DNA of 64,000 nucleotides from Streptomyces sp. NBC_01142 (GCF_026341125.1 NZ_JAPEOR010000002.1:1178001-1242000), one strand, 5' to 3'; positions 17,633 to 26,798 are shown, numbered from the stretch's first letter. Translations and numbers: made by a program. Notes: a model not told the origin generated them from the letters alone.

Positions 17633-18295
17633 TTGGATGCCAGCACCGGCACTCCCTTCTCCACGCTCATCCGTGTCGCCTCGCACGAGCAGCACACCGA
17701 GGCCGAGACCTCGACCTTCATGAGCGACCTCCTCGGCGGCCGGCTGGGCGTGGACGCGTACGCGCGGTACACCGAGCAGCTGTGGTTCGTGTACCGCGCG
17801 CTGGAGGAGGCGGCCGAGGCCCTGAAGGACGATCCGGTCGCCGGGCCGTTCATCCAGCCCGAGCTGATGCGTACGGCAGAGCTGGAGCGGGATCTCACGC
17901 ATCTGCGCGGCGCGGACTGGCGCGAGGGGCTCGAGCCGCTGCCCGCCACGGCCGCGTACGCCGCCCGGGTCGCCGAGTGCGCCCGCAGCTGGCCCGCGGG
18001 GTATGTCGCGCACCACTACACCCGCTACCTCGGGGACCTCTCCGGCGGCCAGATCATCCGCGACAAGGCGGAGAAGACCTGGGGCTTCACGCGCAAGGGC
18101 GACGGGGTGCGGTTCTACGTCTTCGAGCGGATCGCCAACCCCGCGGCGTTCAAGCGGGGATACCGCGAGCTGCTGGACGCGGTGCACGCGGACGATCTGG
18201 AGAAGCAGCGGATCATCGACGAGTGCAAGCGCGCGTTCGACTTCAACGGCGCGGTGTTCCGGGAGCTCGGGGCCGAGTTCCCGCTCAGCGCATAG
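17633..18295 (+). CDS. hmuO: Heme oxygenase (biliverdin-producing)
   Basis: The 220-residue protein oxidatively opens heme to biliverdin, CO and Fe2+. It shows the heme-ligand His in SHEQHTEAE (His21), the N-terminal LIRVASHEQHT helix, and the distal-helix signature YTRYLGDLSGGQIIRDKAE. Length matches bacterial HmuO. Translation probably starts at TTG 17633 with TGGAGG 7-8 bases upstream; the nearby ATG is in another frame. An iron box in the promoter indicates repression by iron. It ends in an 11-base tail-to-tail overlap with a PhzF-family gene. Confidence 0.94.
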   Translation: MDASTGTPFSTLIRVASHEQHTEAETSTFMSDLLGGRLGVDAYARYTEQLWFVYRALEEAAEALKDDPVAGPFIQPELMRTAELERDLTHLRGADWREGLEPLPATAAYAARVAECARSWPAGYVAHHYTRYLGDLSGGQIIRDKAEKTWGFTRKGDGVRFYVFERIANPAAFKRGYRELLDAVHADDLEKQRIIDECKRAFDFNGAVFRELGAEFPLSA

Positions 18296-19004
18296 CCGCA
18301 GCGGATACGAAGGCGGGAGCGGCGAAGCGCACCCGGCCGCCGATCTCGATCGTGCCGTCGGGGCCGGGGGCCGTCAGGATCTGCGATCCCCGGCCCTGAG
18401 TGATGTTCAGGGCCCTGCCGAGACGGTCGGTCAGCAGCAGGGCCGCCGCGCCGGTCGCCTCGTCCTCGACAATGCCGTCGTCGCGGCGCGGGAAGGCCCG
18501 GGCCCGTACGCGGCCCGCGGCCTCGTCCTGCCAGGCCCAGGCGTAGAGCCAGCCCTCGCCCGGCGGCGGGGCCGGCAGCGCGTCGATCTCGGCCGCCGAG
18601 GCGTACTGCTCGAGCCGCCGCGGCGGCGCCCATTCGGCACGCGCGGTGATCCAGGTGAACTCCCCGTCGTGCCGGGCCCACACCTCGCCCGCGGGCGGGT
18701 TCACTGCCTCGACATCGAGCAGCCACGCGGCCCCGACGAGCGGGTGCCCGGCGAAGGGCAGGCGCAGACCGGGCGTGTAGATGTCGACGACGCCGCGCTC
18801 GGGGTCGTCGACGAACACGGTCTCGCTGAAGCCGAGCTCGGCCGCGAGGGCCTGCCGGGACGCCTGGTCGGGGTAGGCGCGGGCGTCGCGTACGACACCG
18901 AGGGCATTGCCGTGGCGCCCGTCGCCGCCGCAGAAGACGCTCAGCACGTCAAGCACATCGCGCACGCCGCGCACGTCGAGTTGTTCAGTCACTCCGGCAT
19001 TCAA
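18285..19004 (-). CDS. PhzF family isomerase/epimerase-like protein
   Basis: The 239-residue protein has the two-lobed PhzF/diaminopimelate-epimerase fold signatures: GNALGVV near the N-terminus, GFSETVFVDD with the conserved Glu, PFAGHPLVGAAWLL, EDEATGAAA and ITQGRGSQI. It is shorter than typical PhzF (about 280), mainly in the first lobe. Members isomerise small metabolites, and the substrate is unknown here. It overlaps the heme oxygenase 3' end by 11 bases on the opposite strand. A second PhzF paralogue is at 40882-41766. Confidence 0.85.
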   Translation of the reverse strand: MNAGVTEQLDVRGVRDVLDVLSVFCGGDGRHGNALGVVRDARAYPDQASRQALAAELGFSETVFVDDPERGVVDIYTPGLRLPFAGHPLVGAAWLLDVEAVNPPAGEVWARHDGEFTWITARAEWAPPRRLEQYASAAEIDALPAPPPGEGWLYAWAWQDEAAGRVRARAFPRRDDGIVEDEATGAAALLLTDRLGRALNITQGRGSQILTAPGPDGTIEIGGRVRFAAPAFVSAAAMR

Positions 19005-19122
19005 GCACCAGCGCGCCCCGGGCGGCGGCGCCCCCGGGTGCCGGCCTGCCCCGTCGCGCCGCCTCGTCCCCGTGCGGACTGCCGCCGTGGGCCCTCTGCA
19101 TGCGCAGGAAGTCCAGATCCTC

Positions 19123-19164
19123 AGGCGTCAGGCGTCAGGCATCAGGCATCAGGCATCAGGCGTC
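19123..19164. repeat. 7-bp microsatellite-like tandem repeat, six copies
   Basis: AGGCGTC/AGGCATC is repeated six times without interruption (pattern GT,GT,AT,AT,AT,GT) between the PhzF gene and the terminator of the htaA operon. Confidence 0.9.
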
Positions 19165-19185
19165 ACGCTACGGCGCACAACGACA

Positions 19186-19220
19186 GGGCCGCACCGCGGA
19201 TTCAGGTCGCGGTGCGGCCC
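19186..19220 (-). terminator. Terminator of the htaA operon
   Basis: GGGCCGCACCGCG pairs perfectly with 19208-19220 around a 9-base loop. It lies 22 bases beyond the stop codon of the second HtaA gene. Confidence 0.8.
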
Positions 19221-19241
19221 CTGCCGCATGGGGGAAACCGG

Positions 19242-20804
19242 TCAGGACTCGGCGCCCTGGCGGCGGCGGACCGCGAAGACCACGGCCGCACCGGCCGCCG
19301 CGATGCCCGCCGACGCGGCCAGGAGCCCGGCCGTCGGGACCTCGGAGCCGGTGGTGGCCAGCGAACCGCCGCCGACCGAGCCACCGACGGTGCCGCCTGC
19401 CGTGCCGCCCGTGGTGCCACCGTCCGCGGAGCCGCCGTTGCTGCCGCCCGTGGAACCGCCCGTGCCGCCCGGCAGTTCGGCATCCTTGTCGAAGGAGACC
19501 GCGACGGTGAGCGCGTCCAGTTGCTCGCCCTTCTTGTACATGCCGCCGAACGCCTTCACACCGTCCGCGGTGAGCTTCGCCGGGACGCCGGTCAGCTTGA
19601 CCACCCCGTCCTGGGCGCGGGGGCCGCCCGCCGGGGGCGTCAGGGAGGCGATGCCCAGGTTCTTGTACGTGGAGACCTTCTTGGTCTTCCGGTCCTTGGT
19701 GCTGACATCGGCGACGAGCGTGCCCTTGGTGCCGTTCACCTCGATCTCGAGGCCGGTCAGGGAGAGGTCGAGGACGTACTCGCCCTTCTCCTGGTGGCCG
19801 AGGAAGCGGACACCGCCCTCGAACGAGGCGACCAGGGACTTCGCGGCCGCGTCGAAGGAGCCGGTGGCCCCGGTGAAGCGATAGCCGTCGCCGGAGTCCA
19901 CCGCGCTGCCGGTCAGTTCGACCTTGCCTTTGGCTATCGGGCCGGTGACGTACTCGCGGAAGCCCTTCCGCACACCCCAGTCGAGATTGCCGTCGACGAT
20001 CGCGCCCTCCTCGGATCCCGGCCTGTCGGTGGCCGTGGCGGTCGGGGCCGCGGTCGGCGTCGTCGTCGGGGAGGGCTGGTGGGTGGGAGCGGTCGGCGTG
20101 GGACTCGCGGGCGGGGTGGGGCTCGCGGGCGGGGTGGCCGTCGCAGTCGGAGTCGGCTGGGGACTCGGCTCGCCGCCGGTCACGGCCTTCACCGAGAGCG
20201 TCGCCGGGTCGAGCGCGGCGCCCTCCTGATACATGCCGTTGAAGGCCTTCGCCCCGTCCGCGGTCAGCGTCGAGGGGATGTCCTTGAAGACCATCGCGCC
20301 GCCCTCGCCCTGCCCCGGGCGCACATTCGTCAGGTCGAGCCTGGCGAGCGCGATGTCTTCCTGGGTCTTGCCGTTGAGCGTGACATCGGCCTGGATGCTG
20401 CCGCCCTTGCCCTCGGTCACCACCTTCACATCGGCGACCTTGATGTCGAAGCCGTGGGCCTTGGAGGAGAACAGGACGCTGCCCTTGAAGGCCGTGTTGG
20501 TGGCGGACGTACCCGTGTCGTACGTGCCCTTGCCGTCCGTGAAGGTGAACGGTCCGTTCCCCGCCGCCTGCCGCGCACCGTCGGCGACCTCGATCGTGCC
20601 GAGCGCCATCCCTGTCACGTACTTGCGGAAGGACTCCTTGATGCCCCAGTCCAGGGTGCCGTCCTTCAGCTCCAGTTGCGGAGCGCTGGGCGCCGCGGGG
20701 GTGTTGCCGTCCGCGAGCGCCGGAAGGGCGAACGCGGTGACGCCGAGCGCTGCCGCCGTGGCGACAGCGGCGGCGAGTGTGATGGGGCGGCGGGTGGCTG
20801 CCAT
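19242..20804 (-). CDS. HtaA-domain heme-binding surface protein with LAXTG sortase signal
   Basis: The 520-residue protein has a signal peptide (cleavage after PALA, about residue 31), two HtaA domains (about 45-205 and 275-440), a long Pro/Thr linker between them, a Gly/Ser/Thr-rich stalk and a C-terminal sorting signal LATTG followed by a hydrophobic helix and RRRQ. LAXTG is the motif of class E sortases in streptomycetes, so the protein is probably cell-wall linked. Each domain keeps the YVTG tyrosine segment and a His region used for heme ligation in Corynebacterium HtaA. It is second in an operon, 14 bases after the first HtaA gene, with GAGGAG upstream. Confidence 0.9.
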   Translation of the reverse strand: MAATRRPITLAAAVATAAALGVTAFALPALADGNTPAAPSAPQLELKDGTLDWGIKESFRKYVTGMALGTIEVADGARQAAGNGPFTFTDGKGTYDTGTSATNTAFKGSVLFSSKAHGFDIKVADVKVVTEGKGGSIQADVTLNGKTQEDIALARLDLTNVRPGQGEGGAMVFKDIPSTLTADGAKAFNGMYQEGAALDPATLSVKAVTGGEPSPQPTPTATATPPASPTPPASPTPTAPTHQPSPTTTPTAAPTATATDRPGSEEGAIVDGNLDWGVRKGFREYVTGPIAKGKVELTGSAVDSGDGYRFTGATGSFDAAAKSLVASFEGGVRFLGHQEKGEYVLDLSLTGLEIEVNGTKGTLVADVSTKDRKTKKVSTYKNLGIASLTPPAGGPRAQDGVVKLTGVPAKLTADGVKAFGGMYKKGEQLDALTVAVSFDKDAELPGGTGGSTGGSNGGSADGGTTGGTAGGTVGGSVGGGSLATTGSEVPTAGLLAASAGIAAAGAAVVFAVRRRQGAES

Positions 20805-20818
20805 GTTCGGCTTTCTCC

Positions 20819-22240
20819 TCAGTTCTGAGTCGTACGACGACGACGGACGGCGTACAGGGCGATGGCCGCGGCGGCGAGTACACCCGCGCCTGCGGAGATG
20901 TACGTCCCCGTACGGGAGGACGAGCTGGAGGCGCCGGGAGCGGGGGCGGACGTGGTGCCGGCCTTCTGCTCCGGCTGCGCCGGGGGTGTGGCGTCGCTGC
21001 CCAGGTCCGGCAGGGCCGGGAGCTGCGCCTTCTTGTCGACGGCCACGGCGAGCGAGACCGGGTCCATGGCCGTGCCCGCCCTGTACATCCCGCCGAAGGC
21101 CTTGGCGCCGCCTTCGGTGAGGGTCGCCGGGGCCTCGGTGAGCACGGCGAGACCGTTCCTGGGCGCGAAGTCCTTGGCCTCGAAGGTGATCAGCGGGACG
21201 GCTTCGACCGTCCTGCCGTCACTGACGACATCGGCGATCAATGCGCCCTTGCCTGCCTTCACCCGGGTGGCGACCTTGGTGAGGGTCAGATCGAGATGCG
21301 CGCCGGTGAAGCGGACGGAACCGGCGAAGTCTGCGTCCAGGGTCTGCTTCTTCCCGTCGTACGAGCCAGTGCCCTGGGGGAAGCGGAAGAGCGCGCCGCC
21401 GTCCTGGGCACCGCCGGACAGCGTCCATTTGCCCTGGGAGATGGAGCCGGTGACGTACTCGCGGAAGGTGCGGCGTACGCCCCAGTCGACAGCCGCGTCC
21501 TGGAACGCGCCGACGGTCTGCGGCTTCCTCTCGTCCTTCTTGTCGCCCTTCTTGCCGCCCTTCTTGCCGCCCTCGGACGGTTCGGTGGACGGCCCGGTGG
21601 ACGCCTTGTCCGCGCCGCCGGCGATATCGACGCCGAGGCTGACCGGGTCGAGCGGCGTACCGGCCGCGTAGTACCCGGCGAAGGCCTGTGCGCCCTGCGA
21701 AGTCAGCGTCGCGGGGACGGTGCTGAGCCTGATGGGGCTCGTCCCGCCCTTCATGTTGATGCCGGACAGCTGGAGCGCGGCGAGCGGGACCTGCGAGGAC
21801 GACGTGACCTTGCCGGTCGCCTTCGCCTTGCTGGACACGTCCGCGTAGAGCGTTCCGCTGCTGCCCGAGATCTTGACGGTGGGGCGGCTGATGGTGAGGT
21901 CCAGCTCGTTCGTGCCGTCGGCCTTCCTGTGGCCCACGAAACGGACTCCACCGGAGAAACCGGACTGGAACGCTCCGCTGTCCGGGTCGTACGAGCCCTT
22001 GGCGGAGTGGAAACGGAACTGACTGCCGCCGACAGTGGCGGCGCCGCCGTTCAGGCTCCAACTGCCGTTCGCGATGGGCCCGGTGACATAGCTCTGGAAG
22101 GAGGACTTGATGCCCCAGTCGAGCCTGCCGCCCTGCACGGTACGACTCGCCGCCTGGGCGGCGCCGGCCGGGAGCAGAGCTCCGAGCAGTGCCACGAGAA
22201 GCGCGACGGCGCAGGAGCGCGCCGGCCGGGACGGCAGCAT
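20819..22240 (-). CDS. HtaA-domain heme-binding protein with C-terminal membrane anchor
   Basis: The 473-residue protein has a signal peptide (ending GAAQAA, about residue 31), two HtaA domains (about 35-195 and 245-400) separated by a Lys-rich linker, and a C-terminal transmembrane helix with RRRRTT tail but no LPXTG-like motif. Both domains contain DWG(I/V) and YVTG motifs and a GxVRFxG segment followed by His. It is the first gene of the minus-strand htaA operon, starts 27 bases from the iron box at 22267-22285, and is divergent from hmuTUV. It probably takes heme at the membrane and hands it to HmuT. Confidence 0.9.
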   Translation of the reverse strand: MLPSRPARSCAVALLVALLGALLPAGAAQAASRTVQGGRLDWGIKSSFQSYVTGPIANGSWSLNGGAATVGGSQFRFHSAKGSYDPDSGAFQSGFSGGVRFVGHRKADGTNELDLTISRPTVKISGSSGTLYADVSSKAKATGKVTSSSQVPLAALQLSGINMKGGTSPIRLSTVPATLTSQGAQAFAGYYAAGTPLDPVSLGVDIAGGADKASTGPSTEPSEGGKKGGKKGDKKDERKPQTVGAFQDAAVDWGVRRTFREYVTGSISQGKWTLSGGAQDGGALFRFPQGTGSYDGKKQTLDADFAGSVRFTGAHLDLTLTKVATRVKAGKGALIADVVSDGRTVEAVPLITFEAKDFAPRNGLAVLTEAPATLTEGGAKAFGGMYRAGTAMDPVSLAVAVDKKAQLPALPDLGSDATPPAQPEQKAGTTSAPAPGASSSSSRTGTYISAGAGVLAAAAIALYAVRRRRTTQN

Positions 22241-22266
22241 GGAATCCCCCTCCGAGGTCTGGCAAG

Positions 22267-22285
22267 CGAGGTAAGGCTAACCTAA
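22267..22285. promoter_or_regulatory. Iron box between htaA and hmuT operons
   Basis: CGAGGTAAGGCTAACCTAA matches the DmdR/IdeR box at most positions (AGGTnAGGCTAACCTAA). It lies in the divergent promoter region and can serve both the htaA operon and hmuTUV. Confidence 0.85.
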
Positions 22286-22410
22286 GCTATAGCAACTCCG
22301 GGCCGGAAGCCCTCCGGTCCCGGGAACCTCAACTGCACGCCGCCTCCTGCTCCTTGCAGAGGACGGCGGACCCGGACGAGGAAGACAACGATCGACAGGA
22401 CGGTGCCTCG

Positions 22411-23421
22411 GTGCGCACACCTCGCCTGGCGGGTGCACTCATATCCGTACTCGCCCTCGCCCTGACAGCCACGGGCTGCGGCGGTGCGGACACCCCGGCC
22501 GGCAAGGGCAAGCCGGCCGCAGCCGCAGCCCCCGACAGGGTGGAGCCACTGGGCGCCGTACCCGAGCCACAGGTGCCGGTCACCGTGACATCGGCCGACG
22601 GGACGAAGGTCACGGTCACCTCGGCCGACCGGATCGTGCCGCTGACGGGGGCGCTGAACGAGATCGTGTTCACGCTCGGCCTGGGGAAGCGGGTCGTGGC
22701 CCGCGACATCACGGCGACCTTCGAACAGGCCGCGGATCTGCCGGTGGTGACACGCGCGCACGACGTCTCGGCGGAGAGCGTGCTGTCGCTGAAGCCGACG
22801 CTCGTCCTCGCCGACACCTCGACGGGCCCGGCGGAGGCCATCGACCAGATACGCGACGCGGGCATCCCGCTCGTGGTGGTCGAGACGGCCAGGGGCCTGA
22901 CGGATGTGGGGCCCCGGATCGACACGATCGCGGCGGCGCTGGGCGTCAAGACGGCAGGCGACGAGCTGAAGAGGCGCACCGAGTCCCGTATCGCCGCGGT
23001 CCAGAAGAGCATTCCGGAGCCGGCGGACGGAAAGAAGCCACGGGTCGCGTTCCTGTATCTGCGCGGCTCGGCATCGGTCTATCTGATCGGCGGCAGCGAA
23101 TCGGGGGCGTCGTCGCTGCTGGAGGCGGCGGGCGCGGTCGACGCAGGCAAGGAGTCCGGCCTGAAGAAGGACTTCACAGCGATCACGAGCGAGGCGCTGG
23201 CGAAGGCGGCACCGGACGCGATTCTGGTGATGAGCAAAGGGCTCGATTCGGTGGGCGGCATGGACGGCCTGGTGGAGATCCCGGGCGTCGCCCAGACCCC
23301 GGCGGGCATGGACCGCAGGGTCGTCACGGTCGACGACGGGGTGCTCCTGAACTACGGCCCACGCACCGACCAGGTGCTGAAGTCACTGGTCGACCAGCTC
23401 TACGCGAACGGTAAGCAGTGA
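22411..23421 (+). CDS. hmuT: Heme ABC transporter substrate-binding lipoprotein
   Basis: The 336-residue protein is a type III periplasmic-binding-protein homologue. It has a lipoprotein signal (LALTATGC, Cys at about residue 23), then VTSADRIVPLTGALNEIVF, the SLKPTLVLAD segment and a long linking helix, as in HmuT/BhuT/ChuT. It would accept heme from the HtaA proteins and deliver it to HmuU. The start is a GTG at 22411 with AGGACGG about 8 bases upstream. Its stop overlaps the ATG of hmuU by one base, so the operon hmuTUV is translationally coupled and iron-regulated from the upstream iron box. Confidence 0.93.
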   Translation: MRTPRLAGALISVLALALTATGCGGADTPAGKGKPAAAAAPDRVEPLGAVPEPQVPVTVTSADGTKVTVTSADRIVPLTGALNEIVFTLGLGKRVVARDITATFEQAADLPVVTRAHDVSAESVLSLKPTLVLADTSTGPAEAIDQIRDAGIPLVVVETARGLTDVGPRIDTIAAALGVKTAGDELKRRTESRIAAVQKSIPEPADGKKPRVAFLYLRGSASVYLIGGSESGASSLLEAAGAVDAGKESGLKKDFTAITSEALAKAAPDAILVMSKGLDSVGGMDGLVEIPGVAQTPAGMDRRVVTVDDGVLLNYGPRTDQVLKSLVDQLYANGKQ

Positions 23422-24668
23422 TGGCAACCTCCATGGAGGAGACCCACCCGCCCGGACGCACGACACCGCCTCCCGCGGTACCGGGGGCCGGGCCCGCCGT
23501 GCCGGGCCCGGGCGGGGGCGGGGGCGGGACGGACGCGAGTGTCCCGGGCGGGGGCGGGGGCGTCCCCGGGACGGACGCGAGTGTCCCCGGGACGGGCGTG
23601 GGCGCCAAGTCCCCTTCCCCCGGTCCGGCTTCGCCGCCGCGTCGCGGAGCTGCGTACGTCCTCACCGTCTCCCTCCTCGGCGCCCTGCTGGTGCTCTGTC
23701 TCGTCTCCGCCGGGTTCGGGGCGTACGACATCCCTCTCGGTGACGTCATCTCCTCCGTGCAGCACCGCATCGGGCTCGGCGGGGCCGCCCTCGACCGGGT
23801 CGGGGAGAGCGTGCTGTGGAACGTGCGGCTGCCGCGCATCGTGCTCGCGCTGCTCGTCGGGGCCTCCCTCGGGTGCGCGGGCGCGCTCATGCAGGGAGTG
23901 TTCGGGAATCCGCTCGCCGAGCCCGGCGTCATCGGGATCTCGGCCGGCGCGGCCGTCGGCGCCGTCGGCGCGATCGCGCTCGGGTGGAGCTTCTTCGGCA
24001 ACTGGACCGTCACCGTCTGCGCGTTCGTCGCCGGGCTCGCCACCGTCCTGCTCGTGTACGCGATGTCCCGCTCGGGCGGACGGACGGAGGTCGTCACTCT
24101 CATCCTCACCGGCATCGCGGTCAACGCCTTCGCCGGCGCCCTGATCGGGCTCTTCCTGTTCTTCGCGGACAACGCGCAGGTCACCCAGATCACCTTCTGG
24201 CAGCTGGGTTCCCTGTCCCAGGCCACCTGGCCCAAGGTCCTCGCCGTACTGCCGTGCGCCGCCGTGGGGCTGGGCCTCGCACCCCTCTACGCCCGGAAGC
24301 TGGACCTCCTCGCCCTCGGTGAACGGCCCGCCCGGCACCTCGGCGTGGACGTCGAGCGGCTACGTATCGTCCTCGTCCTGGTCGTCGCCCTGCTCACCGC
24401 CGCCGCGGTCGCCGTGGCCGGGATCATCGCCTTCGTGGGCCTGCTCGTCCCCCATCTGCTGCGGATGGCGAACGGCCCCGGCCACCGCTTCCTCGTCCCG
24501 GGCAGCGCGCTCTGCGGCGCGCTCGTCCTCATCGCCGGCGACCTCGCCGCGCGGACCGTTGCCGAGCCCGCCGAGCTCCCCCTCGGCGTACTCACCGCCC
24601 TCTTCGGCAGCCCGTTCTTCTTCTGGCTGCTGCGCAGGACCCGTCGCAAGCAAGGTGGCTGGGCATGA
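23421..24668 (+). CDS. hmuU: Heme ABC transporter permease (FecCD family) with Gly/Pro-rich N-terminal extension
   Basis: The 415-residue permease has about ten helices and the FecCD signatures NVRLPRIVLALLVGASLGCAG, GxxxGxxxNPLAEPGVIGISAGA and the ATPase-contact loop at GERPARHLGVDVERLR. The first 75 residues are unusual: a low-complexity Pro/Gly/Thr stretch with a duplicated TDASVPG motif before the first helix. Normal FecCD permeases are about 340 residues, so this tail is an addition. It starts at the ATG overlapping the hmuT stop and overlaps hmuV by four bases. Confidence 0.92.
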   Translation: MATSMEETHPPGRTTPPPAVPGAGPAVPGPGGGGGGTDASVPGGGGGVPGTDASVPGTGVGAKSPSPGPASPPRRGAAYVLTVSLLGALLVLCLVSAGFGAYDIPLGDVISSVQHRIGLGGAALDRVGESVLWNVRLPRIVLALLVGASLGCAGALMQGVFGNPLAEPGVIGISAGAAVGAVGAIALGWSFFGNWTVTVCAFVAGLATVLLVYAMSRSGGRTEVVTLILTGIAVNAFAGALIGLFLFFADNAQVTQITFWQLGSLSQATWPKVLAVLPCAAVGLGLAPLYARKLDLLALGERPARHLGVDVERLRIVLVLVVALLTAAAVAVAGIIAFVGLLVPHLLRMANGPGHRFLVPGSALCGALVLIAGDLAARTVAEPAELPLGVLTALFGSPFFFWLLRRTRRKQGGWA

Positions 24669-25513
24669 AGACGATGAGGTCGCTCACGCATCTGTTCTCC
24701 GTACGGGGACGAGAACTGCCCGCCCCCGTCGCCCCCGGCACCGACCTCGTCGAGGTGCGCGGACTGCATGTGCGGCTCGGGCAGCGCGAGGTGCTCGGCG
24801 GGATCGATCTGGCCGCCCGCGCCGGTGAGGTGCTCGCGCTCGTCGGACCCAACGGCGCCGGGAAGTCGACCCTGCTCGCCGCTGTCGCCGCCGACGTGCC
24901 GGCCGCGCAGGGAGTCGTACGGATCGCCGGGCGCCCGGTCACCGAGTGGTCCGCGCCCGAACTCGCCCTGCGCCGAGCCGTGTTGCCGCAGTCCGCCGAC
25001 CTGTCGTTCCCCTTCCCGGTCGGGGAGGTCGTCCGGATGGGACGCGCCCCCTGGGCCGGGACCGGCCTCGAGGAAGAGGACGACTCCGCCGTCGCCGAGG
25101 CCATGGCCGCCACCGAGGTGGGCGAGTTCGCCGCGCGCCCCTTCTCCGCACTCTCCGGCGGCGAGCGGGCCCGCGTCGCGCTCGCCCGCGTACTCGCCCA
25201 GCGCGCCCCGCTGCTCCTGCTCGACGAGCCGACCGCCGCGCTCGATCTGCGCCACCAGGAACTGGTACTCCGCATCTGCCGGCAGCGCGCTGCCGCCGGG
25301 GACGCCGTCGTCGTGGTGCTGCACGACCTCGGCCTCGCCGCGGCCTACGCGGACCGGGTGGCCGTCCTGCACGGCGGACGGATCGCAGCCGAGGGCCCAC
25401 CCGCCGAGGTCTTCGACGACGAGCTGCTGAGCCGGGTCTACCGGCAGCCGGTGGAAGTGCTTGCGCACCCGCGGACGGGCGCTCCCCTGGTGATCCCGAA
25501 ACGGACATATTGA
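24665..25513 (+). CDS. hmuV: Heme ABC transporter ATP-binding protein
   Basis: The 282-residue ATPase has Walker A VGPNGAGKST, Q-loop VLPQSADL, signature LSGGERARVALARVLAQ, Walker B LLLLDEPTAALD and H-loop VLHDLGLAAAYADR. The PFPVGEVVRMGRAPW segment is typical of iron/heme importers. A short N-terminal extension (about 30 residues) precedes the domain. ATGA overlap with hmuU shows coupling. It energises heme import through HmuU. Confidence 0.95.
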   Translation: MKTMRSLTHLFSVRGRELPAPVAPGTDLVEVRGLHVRLGQREVLGGIDLAARAGEVLALVGPNGAGKSTLLAAVAADVPAAQGVVRIAGRPVTEWSAPELALRRAVLPQSADLSFPFPVGEVVRMGRAPWAGTGLEEEDDSAVAEAMAATEVGEFAARPFSALSGGERARVALARVLAQRAPLLLLDEPTAALDLRHQELVLRICRQRAAAGDAVVVVLHDLGLAAAYADRVAVLHGGRIAAEGPPAEVFDDELLSRVYRQPVEVLAHPRTGAPLVIPKRTY

Positions 25514-25520
25514 CCCGCAC

Positions 25521-25561
25521 TTGACGGCGACCGGCGAATCCATAAGGTAAGCCTCGGTTAA
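25521..25561 (+). promoter_or_regulatory. Promoter and iron box of the efe operon
   Basis: TTGACG (25521-25526) and TAAGGT (25543-25548) are spaced by 16 bases and look like a vegetative promoter. TAAGGTAAGCCTCGGTTAA at 25543-25561, a degenerate iron box, covers the -10 element, and TTAAGTTAGC follows. Iron-loaded DmdR/IdeR would therefore repress efeOBU. Confidence 0.7.
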
Positions 25562-25644
25562 GTTAGCTCGGCCTCACTTCCTGCGCTCGTCCCCTCACCA
25601 CCCCTTTCCTCACCACCCATCTCCCCATCGATCGTGGAGCCCGC

Positions 25645-26787
25645 ATGCGCCCCGTACGTCTCTCCGTCGTCACCGCCGCCGCAACCGTGGCGGCTCTGAC
25701 CGCCGTCACGGGATGCACCGAGAAGAGCGAGGCCAAGGGCGACGACGCCGGCGTCCAGGTCACCGCGAAGGACGACTCCTGCGAGGTCTCGAAGAAGGAG
25801 TTCCCGGCCGGGCACATCCAGCTGGACATCGAGAACAAGGGCTCCAAGGTCACCGAGGTCTACATCCTGTTCCCGGACGACCGCATCGTCTCCGAGCTGG
25901 AGAACATAGGTCCGGGCATGAAGCGCCGGCTCACGGCCGAGGTGAAGGCCGGTTCGTACGAGATCGCCTGCAAGCCCGGCATGAAGGGCGACGGCATCCG
26001 TCAGAAGGTCACCGCGACCGGCGACGGCAAGATCGCCAAGCGCAGCCCGGAAATGGACGCCGCGGTCGCCGCGTACCGCAAGTACGTGCAGGAGCAGGCC
26101 GACGAGACGCTCCCGAAGGCCAAGGTCTTCGCGGACGCGGTCAAGGACGGTCACCTGGAGGCGGCCAAGGAGGCGTATGCCGACTCCCGTATCGGCTGGG
26201 AGCGTACCGAGCCGGTCGCCGAGTCCTTCGGCGACATCGACCCGAAGGTCGACCTGCGCGAGGACGGCCTGGAGAAGGGCCAGAAGTGGACCGGCTGGCA
26301 CCGCCTGGAGAAGGCGCTGTGGCAGGACAAGAAGGCCGGTGAGGAAGAGGGTCACTTCGCCGACATTCTGATCAAGGACCTGACCGTCTGGCAGAAGAAG
26401 GTCGGTACGGCCGAGATCAGCCCGACCTCCATGGCCAACGGCGCCAAGGAACTGCTCGACGAGGTCGCCACCGGCAAGGTCACGGGTGAGGAAGAGCGCT
26501 ACAGCCACACCGACCTGGTCGACTTCAAGGCGAACGTCGAAGGGGCGCAGAAGTCGTTCGAGCTGCTCAAGCCGGTCGCTTCGAAGAACGACCCGAAGCT
26601 GGTCGCCGAACTGGACAAGCAGTTCGCGGCGCTGAACACACTGCTCGACAAGTACCGCAAGGACACCAGCTCGTACGAGTTCACGTCGTACGACAAGGTC
26701 GGCAAGGCGGAGCGCAAGGAGCTGTCGGACGCGGTCAACGCGCTCGCCGAGCCGCTCTCCAAGCTCGCCGCCGCCGTGGTGAAGTAG
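25645..26787 (+). CDS. efeO: Iron uptake lipoprotein EfeO (cupredoxin plus M75 domain)
   Basis: The 380-residue protein has a lipoprotein signal (TAVTGC, Cys about residue 24), an N-terminal cupredoxin-like domain (residues about 35-135, with two Cys and a Met in ACKPGM) and a C-terminal imelysin-like M75 domain with the HxxE motif in GWHRLEKALW. EfeO is thought to bind ferric/ferrous iron outside the membrane and pass it to the EfeU permease. GGAG precedes the ATG. It heads the operon efeO-efeB-efeU with an iron box in its promoter. Confidence 0.94.
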   Translation: MRPVRLSVVTAAATVAALTAVTGCTEKSEAKGDDAGVQVTAKDDSCEVSKKEFPAGHIQLDIENKGSKVTEVYILFPDDRIVSELENIGPGMKRRLTAEVKAGSYEIACKPGMKGDGIRQKVTATGDGKIAKRSPEMDAAVAAYRKYVQEQADETLPKAKVFADAVKDGHLEAAKEAYADSRIGWERTEPVAESFGDIDPKVDLREDGLEKGQKWTGWHRLEKALWQDKKAGEEEGHFADILIKDLTVWQKKVGTAEISPTSMANGAKELLDEVATGKVTGEEERYSHTDLVDFKANVEGAQKSFELLKPVASKNDPKLVAELDKQFAALNTLLDKYRKDTSSYEFTSYDKVGKAERKELSDAVNALAEPLSKLAAAVVK

Positions 26788-26798
26788 GGGGATGTCAG

